Positions 44,083-55,987 of a DNA stretch of 64,000 nucleotides are shown here, piece after piece (position 1 is the stretch's first letter; every line of letters starts with the position of its first letter). The DNA lies in the NCBI GenBank assembly GCA_002794775.1, contig NBAY01000082.1, positions 1 through 64,000 on the forward strand. Direction: 5' to 3'. The notes beneath the pieces were generated by a model. The model was not told where the DNA came from. It saw only the letters and a list, made by a program, of their open reading frames with translations, and did not search any database. The DNA comes from Porodaedalea pini (Eukaryota; Basidiomycota; Agaricomycetes; Hymenochaetales; Hymenochaetaceae). The translations under genes were made by a program, and so were the position numbers.

Positions 44083-45406
44083 GCGGTGTGCTTTGAGCTT
44101 GTTCTAGAGTGTGCTGATTTGTGCTTTGTCTTTGAGCATTTGCTGTTCAAGGTGGCTGCATTGGTCATTGATGTTCTCATACTTGGCATCAAGGAAATTG
44201 ATGTTGTGCTGGAAGAGGGCATGCTGGATATAAATATTTTCTTGGTCCTGAGAGTGCTCATGATAGAACTGTTGTAATTCAAGGAGCTCCTGAAGGTAGG
44301 TTGGTTGGATGAAGCTGACAGAGATGGCAGTGTAGAGTTGAGTCATAGCAAGAGTGGTGTGAGCTGCAGGCTCATCTTCCACCTTGATATGATGAAGGGC
44401 TTTCTGTATGAGAGTAGCTGTATGTATCTAGTCGGGTGTGCTCAATTCACAGGAGATTGAGATGTACATGGTGCAGAATTGGGGCCAAGTGACTCTAGAT
44501 AGTAGTAGGGATGTGCAGAGCTGCTCCTAAGTCAGGAGGGGCAGAGATGCATACATGATGTATATGAGCATTGAGTCCATTGTGCTCAGTTGTAGAAATG
44601 AAAATAGCAGCTTGTATGCAAATTCAGTGAATGATACCCCTGTAGTGAAAGGGATGCACTGTGTTTGAGCATATGGTGAGAGCTTGCGAGGTTTGAAATC
44701 TGTCTCTTGAGAAGGAGGGAGAAGAAGAGCTTGTCCTCAAAGGATGGGAGAGCAAGGTGAAATAAAATCCATAGTGTTCAAGAGTGTTTGAATGTTACAG
44801 TGGGATGACCTGGAGTATAATGTGGGCTGTCTGTCTCCCTCAAGGCTGCAGGCAGGAGTCATATATGTGGTCTGGGTGTGAGCAGTATATAAAATTGGAG
44901 CATATGTCTGATTGTCGAGCATGCTTGAGAGTAATTTAGGTTGATCCATGTGTTCGAGCATGAAATTCAATGATGTTCCCTAGTTGGATGGACTATATTT
45001 TCCAGTTGGCTGAGGATGGGAGAACCGAGTAAGGTTGCTGAATAGTATGCAAGATTGATGAGTATATAGATGGACTGAATGTGAGGGTGGTAGTGACTAT
45101 AGGGAAGAGTATATGTACATTTGAGTGCATTGGAAACATGAGTGAGATGATGAAATATATGGAGAAGTGCTGAGGGGATAAGCACCAGGGGGAGAAGCTC
45201 AGAGATGAAAGAAGTGTGGGGTTCAGACCGAATAGGCATGCACTTAAAGTCAAAGTACAGATCGACAGTTGGATTTATGTGATTAAATTTTTGGCTTAGT
45301 AATGAGGGTACAGAGTGGTTTGGTTCCAGCAGAGCTTATGATATGTAACAGAGAAGTCAAACCACAGGCTGCAATATTGAATGTTCAACTGTTCATGTCA
45401 TCACTC
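44083..45406 (-). pseudogene. Degraded coiled-coil gag-like ORF, N-terminal part
   Basis: The minus strand from about 44970 reads MLEHMDQPKLLSSMLDNQTY and onward, broken by TGA stops that look like CGA decay, to a coiled-coil region (LLELQQFYHEHSQDQENIYI, CSHLEQQMLKDKAQISTL) that crosses D4 into 42630-42400. It resembles fungal retroelement gag proteins only in general form (coiled coil, no zinc knuckle seen). The stretch 45000-45406 has no credible gene. Confidence 0.4.
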
Positions 45407-45848
45407 TGTCAGCGACAGACTACAGATACACAAGAGGTAACCGGATTGTGCAAAACTCAGTCAGAGGGAGGGAGGAGGGAGAGAGCAGTGAGCCAGAGGA
45501 GCTGACACAGCACAAGGATAAGGGACAGCTTCTGGATATAGCCAGGTAGAATTGACCAGGTCAAAACTAAGAGATAAGTACAGGAGGACTACCTACTTAT
45601 ATACCCTTCAGAGGCTGCGCATGGACCAGGGAATTAGCTACTATATAAGGATAGATGAAAGAACATCATAGAACTTCATAGAACAATAGCATCATAGGAT
45701 CAGTCAGTGAGTGATGAGAGTGTGGGAAAAGGATATAATGGGTATGAGTAAGCTAAAATAAGTGTGATTAGTAATGAATGGATAAGATATGATAAGATAA
45801 GATAGCAGGAAATGATAAAAAATGAAAATAATTAAATCATCCATGACA
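45407..45848 (-). repeat. E5 3' LTR
   Basis: A 442 bp repeat, ends TGTCAGCGACAG and CCATGACA. The reverse of the E1 polypurine region (TGACCCTCTCCTTCAAGG) follows directly. Confidence 0.88.
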
Positions 45849-48800
45849 TGACCCTCTCCTTCAAGGCAAGCGTCACGATTGCCCATGTTCCCTACCCTGG
45901 AACTTACTGGCCTACCACTGTGCCACTCCTTCCTGTCTCTCAGGCTCCATCATCTCAAATACAGGTTGGAACTTTAGCTGTGACATTTCCAAGGTGTTAA
46001 GGATACGAGAGGCACTGGGAGTCGACTTATGAAAGTTATAGATGGCTTTTTGAGAGTTTGTCAAATTCTCAATCAGTTCCCAGGTGTGTTCTTCATTCGG
46101 GTATCCTTTCCAGTGTATAAGGTATTTGAGCTTTTCTTGTACTAGCTTGGAGTCAACAACCTTTTCTACCTCATATTCTGGCACATCATTAATGATCTCA
46201 GGCAGGGGTGGAGGATCTCACTTCTGCAATGTATACTGCAGCTCATTGTATAGAGAGAGAAGCACTTCATTGAAAACTAGATAGACTTTCTTCCATGTAT
46301 GTGGAAGTTTAAGCCTATATGCTGATGTGCCGATTTTCTTTTCAATGATGAAAGGCCCATAGCATTTGTCCCCCAGCTTCTTCATAGGGTGATCTGTCTT
46401 TAAGTTAGTTCCTTCAAGCATGACCTTATCCCTGGGTTTATACTTGATGGGTTCTCCCTTTGTCCTGTCGTAGAAGTGTTTCATAATTTCAGCCGCATGC
46501 TTCAATGCCAATTCAGTCTTCTCCCTGATCTTGGCCATTCAGTCAGCAAACTGCTTGGCGAACTCATTGGTCAATTCATGTCTAGGATTTGTGCCCTTGT
46601 ACAGGTGTCTCCCATAGTTGACAAAGAAGGGTGACAATCCTGTTGATGTTTGCTCTTTGTCATTGTACACAAATTCTGCTAGCACAAGCCATTCTGTCCA
46701 GTCCGACTAATGGTGGTTAACAAAGAGATAAAGGTACTGTTCAATCTCTTGGCTTATCTGTTCTGTCTGACCATCCATCTGTGGGTGATATGCTGTTGAT
46801 GAGTTTCCCTCAATGCCTAATAACTGTTATAGCTCGTTCATGAATTTGGACTCAAACTGTGATCCTTGGTCATGAATAAACTTGTGCAGTATGCTGTGTA
46901 GCCTGAAGACATGGTCCCAATAGAGCCTTGCCATTCCTTTTGACGTTATGCTCACCAAGGTAGGGATCACATGCACCTGTTTACTGAACCTGTCGATGAG
47001 GACACAAATTGTGTTATGCCCATTGGACTCAGGGAGTTCACCAATCAGGTCTGCCGTGACAATTTCCCAAGGACCTTCCAGGATCTCATTCAGATTCAGG
47101 AGATTATGTGGTTTTGCTCGGTGTGCCTTGGTACGTTGGCACACATCACATCCCTTGACATACATTCAAACATCTCATTAGATTCCTGGCCACTAGTAGT
47201 TGCATGTGATCAACTTGTGGGTCTTATAGCATCCTGGGTGTCCTGTGAGTGTACTGTCATGGTGGTTTCAAATGATGTCTTCTTGGAGTTTATGGTCTTT
47301 GGGCATGTAGATCCTGTCCTTCCATGTCAACAACCCTTCTTCCTGTTCATCCCACTCTTGCTCCTTCCTTCCTAATGCCTTCACAACTACCCTATCCCTA
47401 TTGTTTTGTACCCTCTTAATTCATTTAATGAAGTCTGCATCTAGTGCTTCTAGCAGTGTTTCATTTACAAATAGGTCTGGCTTGAGCAAAATGATGTCGA
47501 TATTGTCATTCTCCCCCCTCTCATGGTCCGCTCATCTCGAGAGGAGGTCAGCCTTAGTCATCAGGGCACCTGGTTTATGGAACAGTTTGAAGTTGTAGTC
47601 TGCTAACTCCTGTAGCCATCTTGCTTGTTGGTGGTTAATCTTCTGGGGTTTTTGGAAATACTGGAGGTTGAGGTGATCTGACCAGATTTTGAAAGTTTGC
47701 GTCACTCCCAGAAGATATTGTTGCCAGTCATCTAGTGCACACATGATCGCAAACATCTCTTTGTCATAGATTTTATTCAATTGTGCTCTGCTTGGCTAAG
47801 CGCTTGTGATCGGTATGTGATTGGATGCCATTTTCCATCAATGAGTTGGGACAGAATGGCGCCATTGGCAAAATGTGATGAATCGGCCTCCACCCAAAAT
47901 TGACTGTCATCAGTAGGTACTGCAAGTATGGGTTCCTCACAGAGCTTCTGTTTCAGATGTTCAAAGGCCTCCTGTTGCTCCACCTCCCACTTCCACTCTA
48001 CGTCTCTGGTTAACACTGTCAAGGGCTTCACGTAGTGACTGAACGCTAGGATAAAGCGGTGGTAGTAGTTGCAGAAGCCAAGGAAAGACTGTAGTTCTTT
48101 CTTGTTCTTAGGAACTCACCAATCTTTTACGCCTGCCACTTTGGCTGGATCCATGCAAATCATTCCATTGCTGAGGATATGCCCAAGATAGTTCACGGTC
48201 TCTTGAGTGAAACTGCACTTTTCTGGCTTTAAGAACAGCTTGTTTGCTCGCAACACTTCCAGGACTTGTCAGACGAGTTTGTCATGATGTTCACGAGTAC
48301 ATGTGAAGATCAGAATGTCATCCATGTAGACTATTATGTGTCCATCATTGACGAGTTCTTGGAAGATCTCGTTCATGAATCCTTGGAATGTTGCCAGTGA
48401 GTTTGTGAGACCGAAGAACATGACCATTGGTTTGAATAGACCGCGGTTTGTCCTGAAGGCAGCTTTGTACTTGTCACCCTCTTGAATCCAAATGTTATTG
48501 TAACCTCAGCATATGTCAAGCTTCGTGAAGAATTTTGCCTGCTTTGTTTTGTCAATGAGCTCTTGGATTAGAGGTAATGGGTATTTGTTCTTAACCATCA
48601 TCTTGTTGAGCCTGCGATAATCCTGTACAGGGCAAAGCTTGCCATCCTTCTTTTTGATGAAGAAGAAGGGGGATGCTATCTCAGATTGAGAGTTGTGAAT
48701 ACGGCCAGTTCTCAGGTTTTCGGTGAGGAATTTGTTGAGTGCCACCTGTTCTGATGGACTGAGCGGGTAGATTTTACAGTCAGAGAGCTTCAAACCTGGT

Positions 48801-49497
48801 TTGAGTTTGATAGCGTGATCCCAAGGGCATCTCTCTGGTAACTGATCAAATTCCTATTCACTGAAGATGTTTGCAAACTCTTTTACATAGTCTGGTACTT
48901 CCTTGAGTGACTGTTGCCTGACCTTTAGCGCTTTCCTCAGATTGGATTTAATGTACCTGTCCCAATCAAAGAGAAAGAGCTGATCACCATCTCCAAGTTC
49001 CACCAGATCAAGGTTTTCATTGAGGTCTGCATCAATGTCCTCTAGACTACAGATATAGCCGCATACATCGGGGCATCAATTGAATTCAATCATAGACTTT
49101 TGTCAGTTGATGTTGGGATTGTGCAGCTTTAACCATTCATGTCCGATGAACACATCTGTTTTCCCTAGATCTGTGACTGTGAAGTGGATGCACTCTGAAT
49201 GATCCTTAATTGTCATGCACATTTCCATGAATTCTGTGATTGAACCATCCTTATTGAGTGTGCTGTTAGCATTATAAACTCAGATCAGGATGGGTGTCTT
49301 TTTTGTCCTGATCTAATGCTTTTTGATGAAGGATTGGTTGATACACAAGCCAGTGCAGCTACTGTCCAGTAATGCATCTATCTTGAACTGATTACCAGTG
49401 TCAGTCATTTGAAGAAGAATGGGTACCATGAGCTGTTGCCCCTGAGACCCTCTTATGAACTGTTTTGGACCCCTCAGGTCCCTAACAGCTGCCACGG
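45849..49497 (-). pseudogene. pol: E5 Pol (protease to chromodomain), many stops
   Basis: Minus-strand order: protease region (LLDSSCTGLC at about 49370), RT (48793 down), RNase H (48031-47532, IWSDHLNLQYF), integrase (47375-46560, GCDVCQRTKAH, ADLIGELPES, HDQGSQF), C-terminus (46538-46218) and an intact-looking chromodomain (46184-46050, EYEVEKVVDSKLVQEKLKYL, IHWKGYPNEEHTWE). Where E1 has TGA at 10741 E5 keeps Trp, and where E1 has TAG at 9247 E5 keeps Gln, so those are private to E1. Most other stops are shared. Confidence 0.83.
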
Positions 49498-50950
49498 TGT
49501 AGCACTCAATTCGTGCTTAGGCATCAGCCATCCCAGCATACCACCCACTTTATTTATTATTATATACAGATACAAACCCCATAAACACGGTCAAGCACTT
49601 CGTTTCATCACTGTCTATCTTACACTTCGCATTTCACGTGCTCAAATGGTCACACTCGGCCATTTGAGTGTCAATATACCTTTGAAGCTCTCATATTATC
49701 CCTTAGTAACCTCATAAATACCTTTGAATACTTTCATACACCCATTCTAACACTCATACCACTTCCTATTCACACTCGAACACATTGTTTCCTTTATATT
49801 CATTCCATATCCCACTATATACGTGCTCAAGCACTCTTTCCACTTCATATTCACTCATTTGAATGCTTGTAGCACAGCCAGATCATGCATTTGGGGACAG
49901 GGAAAGCATGGTATGTGAGCATGGGTCGCTCAAACAGTTCTCGGGCCATCGACAGTCAATGTATCACGCTCAAACGACCAGATTCCGTCTTTCCCTGGGT
50001 TCTCCATGCAGTTTGAGCATTACTTATCATTGTCTATCACTCCCATGATGTGCATTTATTGCCATCATGCCCTTAGGGATGTTCAGGGACATTCAAACAG
50101 AGTTGTTTGGAGCATACATGATAAGTTGCTTGGTTTCATTGGTCTCTTCATTGATGTCGAATCATTATTCACCTTCGAGTCCATGGTTTATCATGTTCTT
50201 GAGTCATTTCATCCCTAACACATGATTATTCTGACTTGTTCACACACCACACACACTCTCCTACCTCCATATGTACGTTCGACTTTGGTACCGAGCTCAT
50301 TTTGCCTACAGTATAAATAGTGCACACCTTTGTACTCATTCTACAGAGGGAATACAGCCCCCAGTTCACTCCACAGTACACATTTCGAGTCCCATAAGTC
50401 GTCTGCACCTTCAGATCGTCTCTACTCAGCTCTATCAAATCTCCTCGACTGCTCGAACAGCGTGTTCGATTTGGCACATACACTCGAAGTCGATATTTCA
50501 AGCCTTTGAGCCCCAGGCACACCCAACAGGGTACCATAACTGCATATCCCCATTGCCCTACACATTTGTTATCTACTAAGGAGCCACTCAAGTGTGTTGG
50601 AACACATATAAGGGTATTTGAGCACATTTTTGAGCCCAATCGAACCCTCGATGAGCATCATCTGGAGATGTAAACCACTTGAAGAAGATTGACACAGCCT
50701 CACACCTACCTCAACTTCAGATTTCAACCATTCAAGTCACAGAGTCTGTGTTGGGAGCTCGATTCTAACAAATCTGAGCAATTTGGCAAAGCCTCTGGAC
50801 CAGTAGAGCCACTGTTTCGAACATTTGATCACTCCATTTCCATTTGGTTGTCCTTCCTTGACTATTGAGTCACCACAGTCTCCCTTGGGAAGAATATAGA
50901 TTCACCCTTGAGTCAACTGTTTGGTCCACAAAAGAGTCTGCATCGTGATA
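49498..50950 (+). repeat. Family-D LTR D5 in E5, CpG-poor
   Basis: A 1453 bp copy, ends TGTAGCACTC and CATCGTGATA, with CpG content between D1 and D4. Left flank ACGG and right flank GCGT do not match each other, but each has a central CG. The E5 sequence between the two sites is gone. This fits recombination between two separate family-D insertions. Confidence 0.72.
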
Positions 50951-51766
50951 GCGTCTTTCAGGGATTCTAGGTGTGAATGTTTGAGCGGGTTTAGGTGGGG
51001 GTGCCTGAGGTCTGGGTGAGGCAGCATGCATTTGTTTGATTGTCCTCATCTGGTGTCTCACATTGTCAAACTGAATGGCTTTTTCTTGCCAGCCTTTGTA
51101 CATGGTCGGGACTGTGTTGCTCATTTGGATTTGGTATACAATTTCTTTATCCAACACATTCTTTAGCTTGTGGATGAGGGTGTCATTGTTCACAGGATCA
51201 TTGCTATGTCTTGTTGCTCAATGGTAGATGTTGAATTGCTGGAAGAATTGGTCGGCGGTGATGTCTCGGGTGTGCTTCCAGCTATCCAGTTTCTGCATGG
51301 CATTTTGGTGTTCATTCGGATCTCCAAATGCCTTTTCCAGTTGTTTGTTGAACTTCTGGTGGCTGACAAGCAAGAAGATCAAGTATTCATCCATTTTGAT
51401 GCTCTCCAAGAAGTTCTGGGCCCAGAGTACCACTGCGCCTTCTGTCATGAATGATAACACAAAAAGGAAGTAGTCCTTGTCATTCACAAAGTCCCCTGCA
51501 TTAGCTTCGACGTAGAGGATAATGGCACATTCGAACTTCTTGTAGTCTCACCTATTGAACACCTCAGGTTTGGCAATGTATCTCCCTCCACTGCTGTTTG
51601 TCATTTGAGGAGGAGGGATGGGTGCTGCTGCGGCTGCTGGTGTGGAGTTTGCCAACAATCCCAGGCCATGCAGTGTGTTGATGATTTCCTGCATCATCGC
51701 ATTCAAGATTGTTGGTGCTCCTGCAGCTGGTGCGATGGGAGTTTGGGGTTCTGACATGATGGGCAA
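50951..51766 (-). pseudogene. gag: E5 Gag, truncated
   Basis: The minus strand from 51766 reads MPIMSEPQTPIAPAAGAPTI, then the capsid-like region in pieces (51487-51218, DYFLFVLSFMTEGAVVLWAQ; 51193 down) and stops at IPERR, where D5 begins. The zinc knuckle and C-terminus are deleted. Stops break the frame near 51548 and 51218. Confidence 0.8.
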
Positions 51767-52603
51767 TAGTGCTGGTAGTGAATGGGGAGGTTAGATGGCT
51801 CTTAGCTCATTGTCTAGGCAGTCGAGGTCATTGTCAGTCAGTGGGGGTAGGTTTTCAAGGACGACATCAGTGGTGTATACTAATGAGGGGCCACTGATCC
51901 AGATGGTCAATTGTATGGGTGTGGAGCCAGCTCAGATCAGAAACAACACTGCCAGCTGACAGGTGGTGCAGACACCTGTGGATCTGTTTGAGCGCTGTAA
52001 CAAAAACTCCAGGTGTGGTAGTCAACTTTCACTTGCTGATCAAACCTGGATCTTCCTCTGTGAAGACTCCAACAGGCGTCAAGGGACCTCTCTGAAGATC
52101 ACCCCCAAGGCCTGGTAGCTACTCTCGAGCGAGTCAGACTCAACATTACCCCCTCTCAAATGAGCATGGTTGATTGAATAGAAAGAGGATGGTGGGTTAT
52201 GGAATGAGTGAGTTTAATAATAAAAGTAATGGATTAATGACGTATCGGCCTGATCGATGCATGTAAGATTGATCTGAGAATAGGTGTAGGTCGAAGTGAT
52301 CATAGTCAGAGTCACAGTCCAAGTCATCAGATGTGTCAGATAAGAATGTTGGTTTAGAGTTCGGGGTTGCAGACAGGTAGTGGTCGGTTCTGAGGTACTT
52401 GGACGATGTAAGGGTTGAGTGTAATGATGATAGATAAGAGGAAGAGGTCAAGTGTGAAGGTGATGGTGGGTGTGCAGGTGAGATGGTAGAACATAGTGTG
52501 ATAAAGAGATTGGTGTCGGTAAGAGATACGAACGTTCAGAGCCAGCTTAGTAATGGTGACTGAGAAGTGTGCAAGGTGGTGAGGAGTTTAAGTTTTGACC
52601 TTG
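51767..52603 (-). other. E5 untranslated leader
   Basis: It corresponds to E1 6698-7543 and includes the conserved CAAGGTCAAAACT after the LTR and the CATTACCCCCTCTCAAA region near 52143 (reverse of GAGAGGGGGTAACG in E1). No gene is seen. Confidence 0.5.
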
Positions 52604-53047
52604 TGTCAGCGATGGACTACAGATATGCAAGAGGTAACCGGGTCATGTGAAACTCAGTCAGAGGGAGGGAGGAGAGAGAGAGCAGTGAGCCAGGGGAGCT
52701 GACACAGCACAAGGATAAGAGACAGCTTTTGGACATAGCCAGGTAGAATTGACCAGGTCAAAACTAAGGGATAAGTACAGAAGGACTACCTACTTATATA
52801 CCCTTCAGAGGCTGCGCATGGACCAGGGAATTAGCTACTACATAAGGACAGATGAAAGAATATCATGGAACTTCATGGAACAATAGCATCATAGGATCAG
52901 TCAGTGAGTGATGAGAGTGTGGGAAAAGGATATAATGGGTATGAGTAAGCTAAAATAAGTGTGATTAGTAATGAATGGATAAGATATGATAAGATAAGAT
53001 AGCAGGAAATGATAATAAAAATGGAAATAATTAAATTGTCCATGACA
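52604..53047 (-). repeat. E5 5' LTR
   Basis: A 444 bp repeat matching 45407-45848, ends TGTCAGCGATGG and TCCATGACA. Confidence 0.88.
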
Positions 53048-53114
53048 CCAGGCCATTTGGACAGATGTTCACAGTATGGCCTGCTTGAAAGCAACAATAC
53101 TTATAACACCCATT

Positions 53115-53518
53115 TGTTAGGACCTTTATTTTATTTTCTCTTTTTACCATTTTCCTTTTATTTTATTCGCTCTTTTTCATTACTTTAAATCATATTTCCA
53201 ATCTACTCCTGCATTCACATGACTTACAATGATCACAACATAAACAATACAGCATTAGATAATATTGTCTCACAGTCAATCACTTATAAGGTAGAGGAAC
53301 TCACATAAAACCCTTATTCTGCTTTTCCTCTTACCTCCATGATGACCTAGGTGAGAGTGTTCCCCCTGTACTTAGCATACATAGTATTAATCCTCTTACC
53401 TCCATGATGACCTAGCCTGAGTAAGTATGTTCTGAGTCCCCACTCGAGTTATAGCATGTCCCAGATGAAAGTCAGCTGAGACCGCCTCACTTGAGTCCTC
53501 TCAAGCCTCTACCTAACA
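53115..53518 (+). repeat. Solo LTR of family C with perfect TSD
   Basis: A 404 bp unit, ends TGTTAGGACC and CTACCTAACA, flanked by CCATT on both sides (53110-53114, 53519-53523). It shares CTCTTACCTCCATGATGACC and GCATGTCCCAGATG blocks with the E6 LTRs. No internal region remains. Confidence 0.85.
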
Positions 53519-53734
53519 CCATTATACTGTTGGAGTAGGTTCCACTCTTTGTTTGTGACCAAGGGGCATACTTCAAGTTGGTTCCAGCATGGGAGCATTT
53601 GGAAGGGTAGCCTGCACCACTGGCTGAGCCTCTGGACTTCCAGCTTGTTGGTGCTGGCTTGCATTCACAGTCTGTCTGACACCTGACTCTATCAGATCAG
53701 ATGGCCACTTTACTGGCAAGTTGGAGGTGGTCCT
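53519..53734 (-). pseudogene. Old gag-like pseudogene J, downstream part
   Basis: The minus-strand continuation of the reading frame at 59957-60744, interrupted by E6 and at its far end by the family-C solo LTR. It carries stops and reads fragments such as PSKCSHAGTN and YAPWSQTK. Family uncertain. Confidence 0.35.
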
Positions 53735-54159
53735 TGTCAGGATTCGAACTTTTCCCTTCTTTTATTTTCCTTTTTATCATTTCTTTTCTTTTAATCGCTC
53801 CTTTTCATTATAATTAATCATCTTTTTCAATCATTTCCCACACTCTTTTCACATGACCTTCATTTGTTCCATTCTATTTGCTTAGGTAACATTAGGTAAT
53901 ATAGTCTCATGGTTGTCGCTATATAAGGTCTCAGGAATTGCATGAACTCCTTGTTCTGCTTTTCCTCTTACCTCCACAACGACCTAGGTGAGACTCATCC
54001 CCCTTGTATTAGTTTAGTCTTGTATTAATCCTCTTACCTCCACGATGACCTAGCCTGAGTATAGCATGCCCCGAGTCCCCGCTCAAGTACAGGACATCCC
54101 AGACGACAGTCAGCCGAGGCCTGCCCAGTCCGAGTCGTCTCCCAGACTCCCGCCTAATA
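53735..54159 (+). repeat. E6 5' LTR
   Basis: It begins TGTCAGGATTCG and ends CGCCTAATA. A TATA-like GCTATATAAGG is near 53919. The leader-start TAAAAGAAGAACCTCACC follows and is conserved with E3. Confidence 0.9.
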
Positions 54160-54614
54160 TAAAAGAAGAACCTCACCCAGGCTCATCCCCAGCGTATGTC
54201 GTCACTGTCAACTCGCCTTCACTCAGTCTAGAGGAGCGCTCCCCTTGACGGACTTGAAGTGTAAACCCCCTAAACGACAACCCTCAACCCTGCCTGGACA
54301 TTTTCAGATGTTTGTGTATTACATAAACTTCACAACTGACTTTTCCCGACCCTGGCTCTCCACATTTCCCTTTGGTGGAGGAGCCACTTAACCTGGACGT
54401 GGGTGACATTACGTGTTCAGTTGTCAACATTGTTGTTGATTGTTATCTCTGCTGCATCTTTCCGCCTCATCATCAACCTCGCCGATGAACCCATTCAACA
54501 TTGGTGTAACCCCAGATTGAATGCACAACTGATCCCTGTTCCTCCACCGTCGTCAAGATAGATCTCACCGACAAACAGCAATGGGCCCTCCCTGCATCAG
54601 CCCGTTGGGATCCA
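54160..54614 (+). other. E6 untranslated leader
   Basis: It lies between the 5' LTR and the first conserved Gag residues. A short 60-codon frame overlapping the LTR end (54066-54248) is not supported by E3. No gene is called here. Confidence 0.45.
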
Positions 54615-55952
54615 GACCGACCAAGCTATGTTGCAACCAACAATAGCGGCATTACATATGACATCTGGTGGAGTGAGGTCTGGCATAGCTGGTATTCAAT
54701 GAATGAAGAAGGAAGGAGAGCTAGGTGGCCCCCAGCCATCCCATCATCACCTGCACCGTCAACGTCTACCGTCAACCTACCACCGACTCCAGGACCCTAC
54801 CGTGAGACCAATAGGGACCTGTTGCCCCCAACTCCCCCTGAACCCTCAACACCGATGCCTGAACCAGAAATGTCTACAGGAGGGTTCAGTCAGCAGCAGA
54901 TGGAGCAAATCACAGCGATCGTTGCGGGTGCCTTCGCCCATCAGGCAAACAATGCACCAGCACCGGTCGCTGCAGCCAATCCCCCAACCTCCAGTATCGA
55001 CATTGCCCGGCCACGTGAGTTCACTGGTGGCGATGACTATCTAGACTTCAAACACGAGGTCCTCCTTTTTGTCTCCGCAAACCCGAGCTGATACCCCACG
55101 TCAGAGAGTAAGATATATGTTGCTCTCTCCTACTTAAAGGGAGGCAATGCAGTGACATGGGCGCAGAACTACGTGGAGGAGTCAACGACAGCTGGCATCA
55201 TAACTTTCACCGACAGTTGGATGAGATTCCAGGAATGCCTGGACGCCTCATTCGACGACCCAAACCGAAAGGAGAAGGCGCTAGCGAAGTTCTGAACCAA
55301 GGTCCAGAAGGACCTCACCGCTGACGAGTTCTTCCAGGATCTTGATGTCATCATCACAAGGGCGGGTCTAATGGATGACAGCATCATCTGTGACTGCCTG
55401 AAACGAGCAATGAACATTGAGGTGGTACAAGGGGTGCTGAGGTCGATGCCAGTCCCGACAACATATGACGTCTGGAAGAAGAAGGCCATCGAGATCAACT
55501 GAGGCAAACAGCAGATCTGGGCCATCCAACAAGGCTGCACATTCCTGACTCCACCACGCCTGCAACAACAACAGACACTCCCAGCTCGCTGTTTGGTCGC
55601 GGCCCCACACGTCGATAAATGTGATGCAACTGGCATTACTTTTGGAGGCGCTGGCCAACCGATGGACGTCTCGATGAATGAGGCGCAATGCCGACGCGTG
55701 TGCTGGATCTGCGGCCAACTGGGTCACTTCAAGGACAAGTGCCCACAAGGACAGGGAATCGTGCAGCGTATGCTGCAGATAATGGCACCTGGTGAACGTT
55801 GCCTCCTCGCTGACAAGCTAGGCGCAATGAAGGAATTGGCATTCGAGGAAGTCATAGACACTCGAAGGTCGACAGTGGAGGACTACGTGGAAGAGGAGGG
55901 AGATGATGAAGAGATCGTTGACTCGCAGGGTTTTGCGAGTGGTCAGGCGTAG
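54615..55952 (+). pseudogene. gag: E6 Gag with zinc knuckle, three stops
   Basis: Similarity to E3 begins upstream of the first in-frame ATG (54699): SYVATNNSGITYDIW, then RARWPPAIPSSP, a Pro-rich part, FSQQQMEQITAIVAGAF, and a capsid-like region (IARPREFTGGDDYLDFKHEV). Stops lie at 55089 (TGA, E3 has Arg), about 55293 and about 55502. The zinc knuckle CWICGQLGHFKDKC is near 55701-55742, followed by an acidic tail to the real end at 55952. The true start codon is unresolved. Confidence 0.82.
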
Positions 55953-55987
55953 CCATCGGGGCGACTGACCGAGAAGAACAAGGAACT

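Larger units (their letters stand above)
45407..53047 (-). mobile_element. Ty3/gypsy chromovirus E5 (family A), with D5 replacing its middle
   Basis: Minus-strand element with LTRs at 45407-45848 and 52604-53047, closely related to E1. D5 lies between gag and protease, and about 0.8 kb of the element (E1 equivalents 8351-9146, including the zinc knuckle) is missing there. No clear target copies were seen (CACTC left, CCAGG right). At least eight stops are at the same codons as in E1. Confidence 0.85.

Noticed and set aside
54066..54248. 60-codon ORF at the end of the E6 5' LTR
   Set aside because: It spans the LTR boundary, is altered in the 3' LTR copy and is not conserved in E3.
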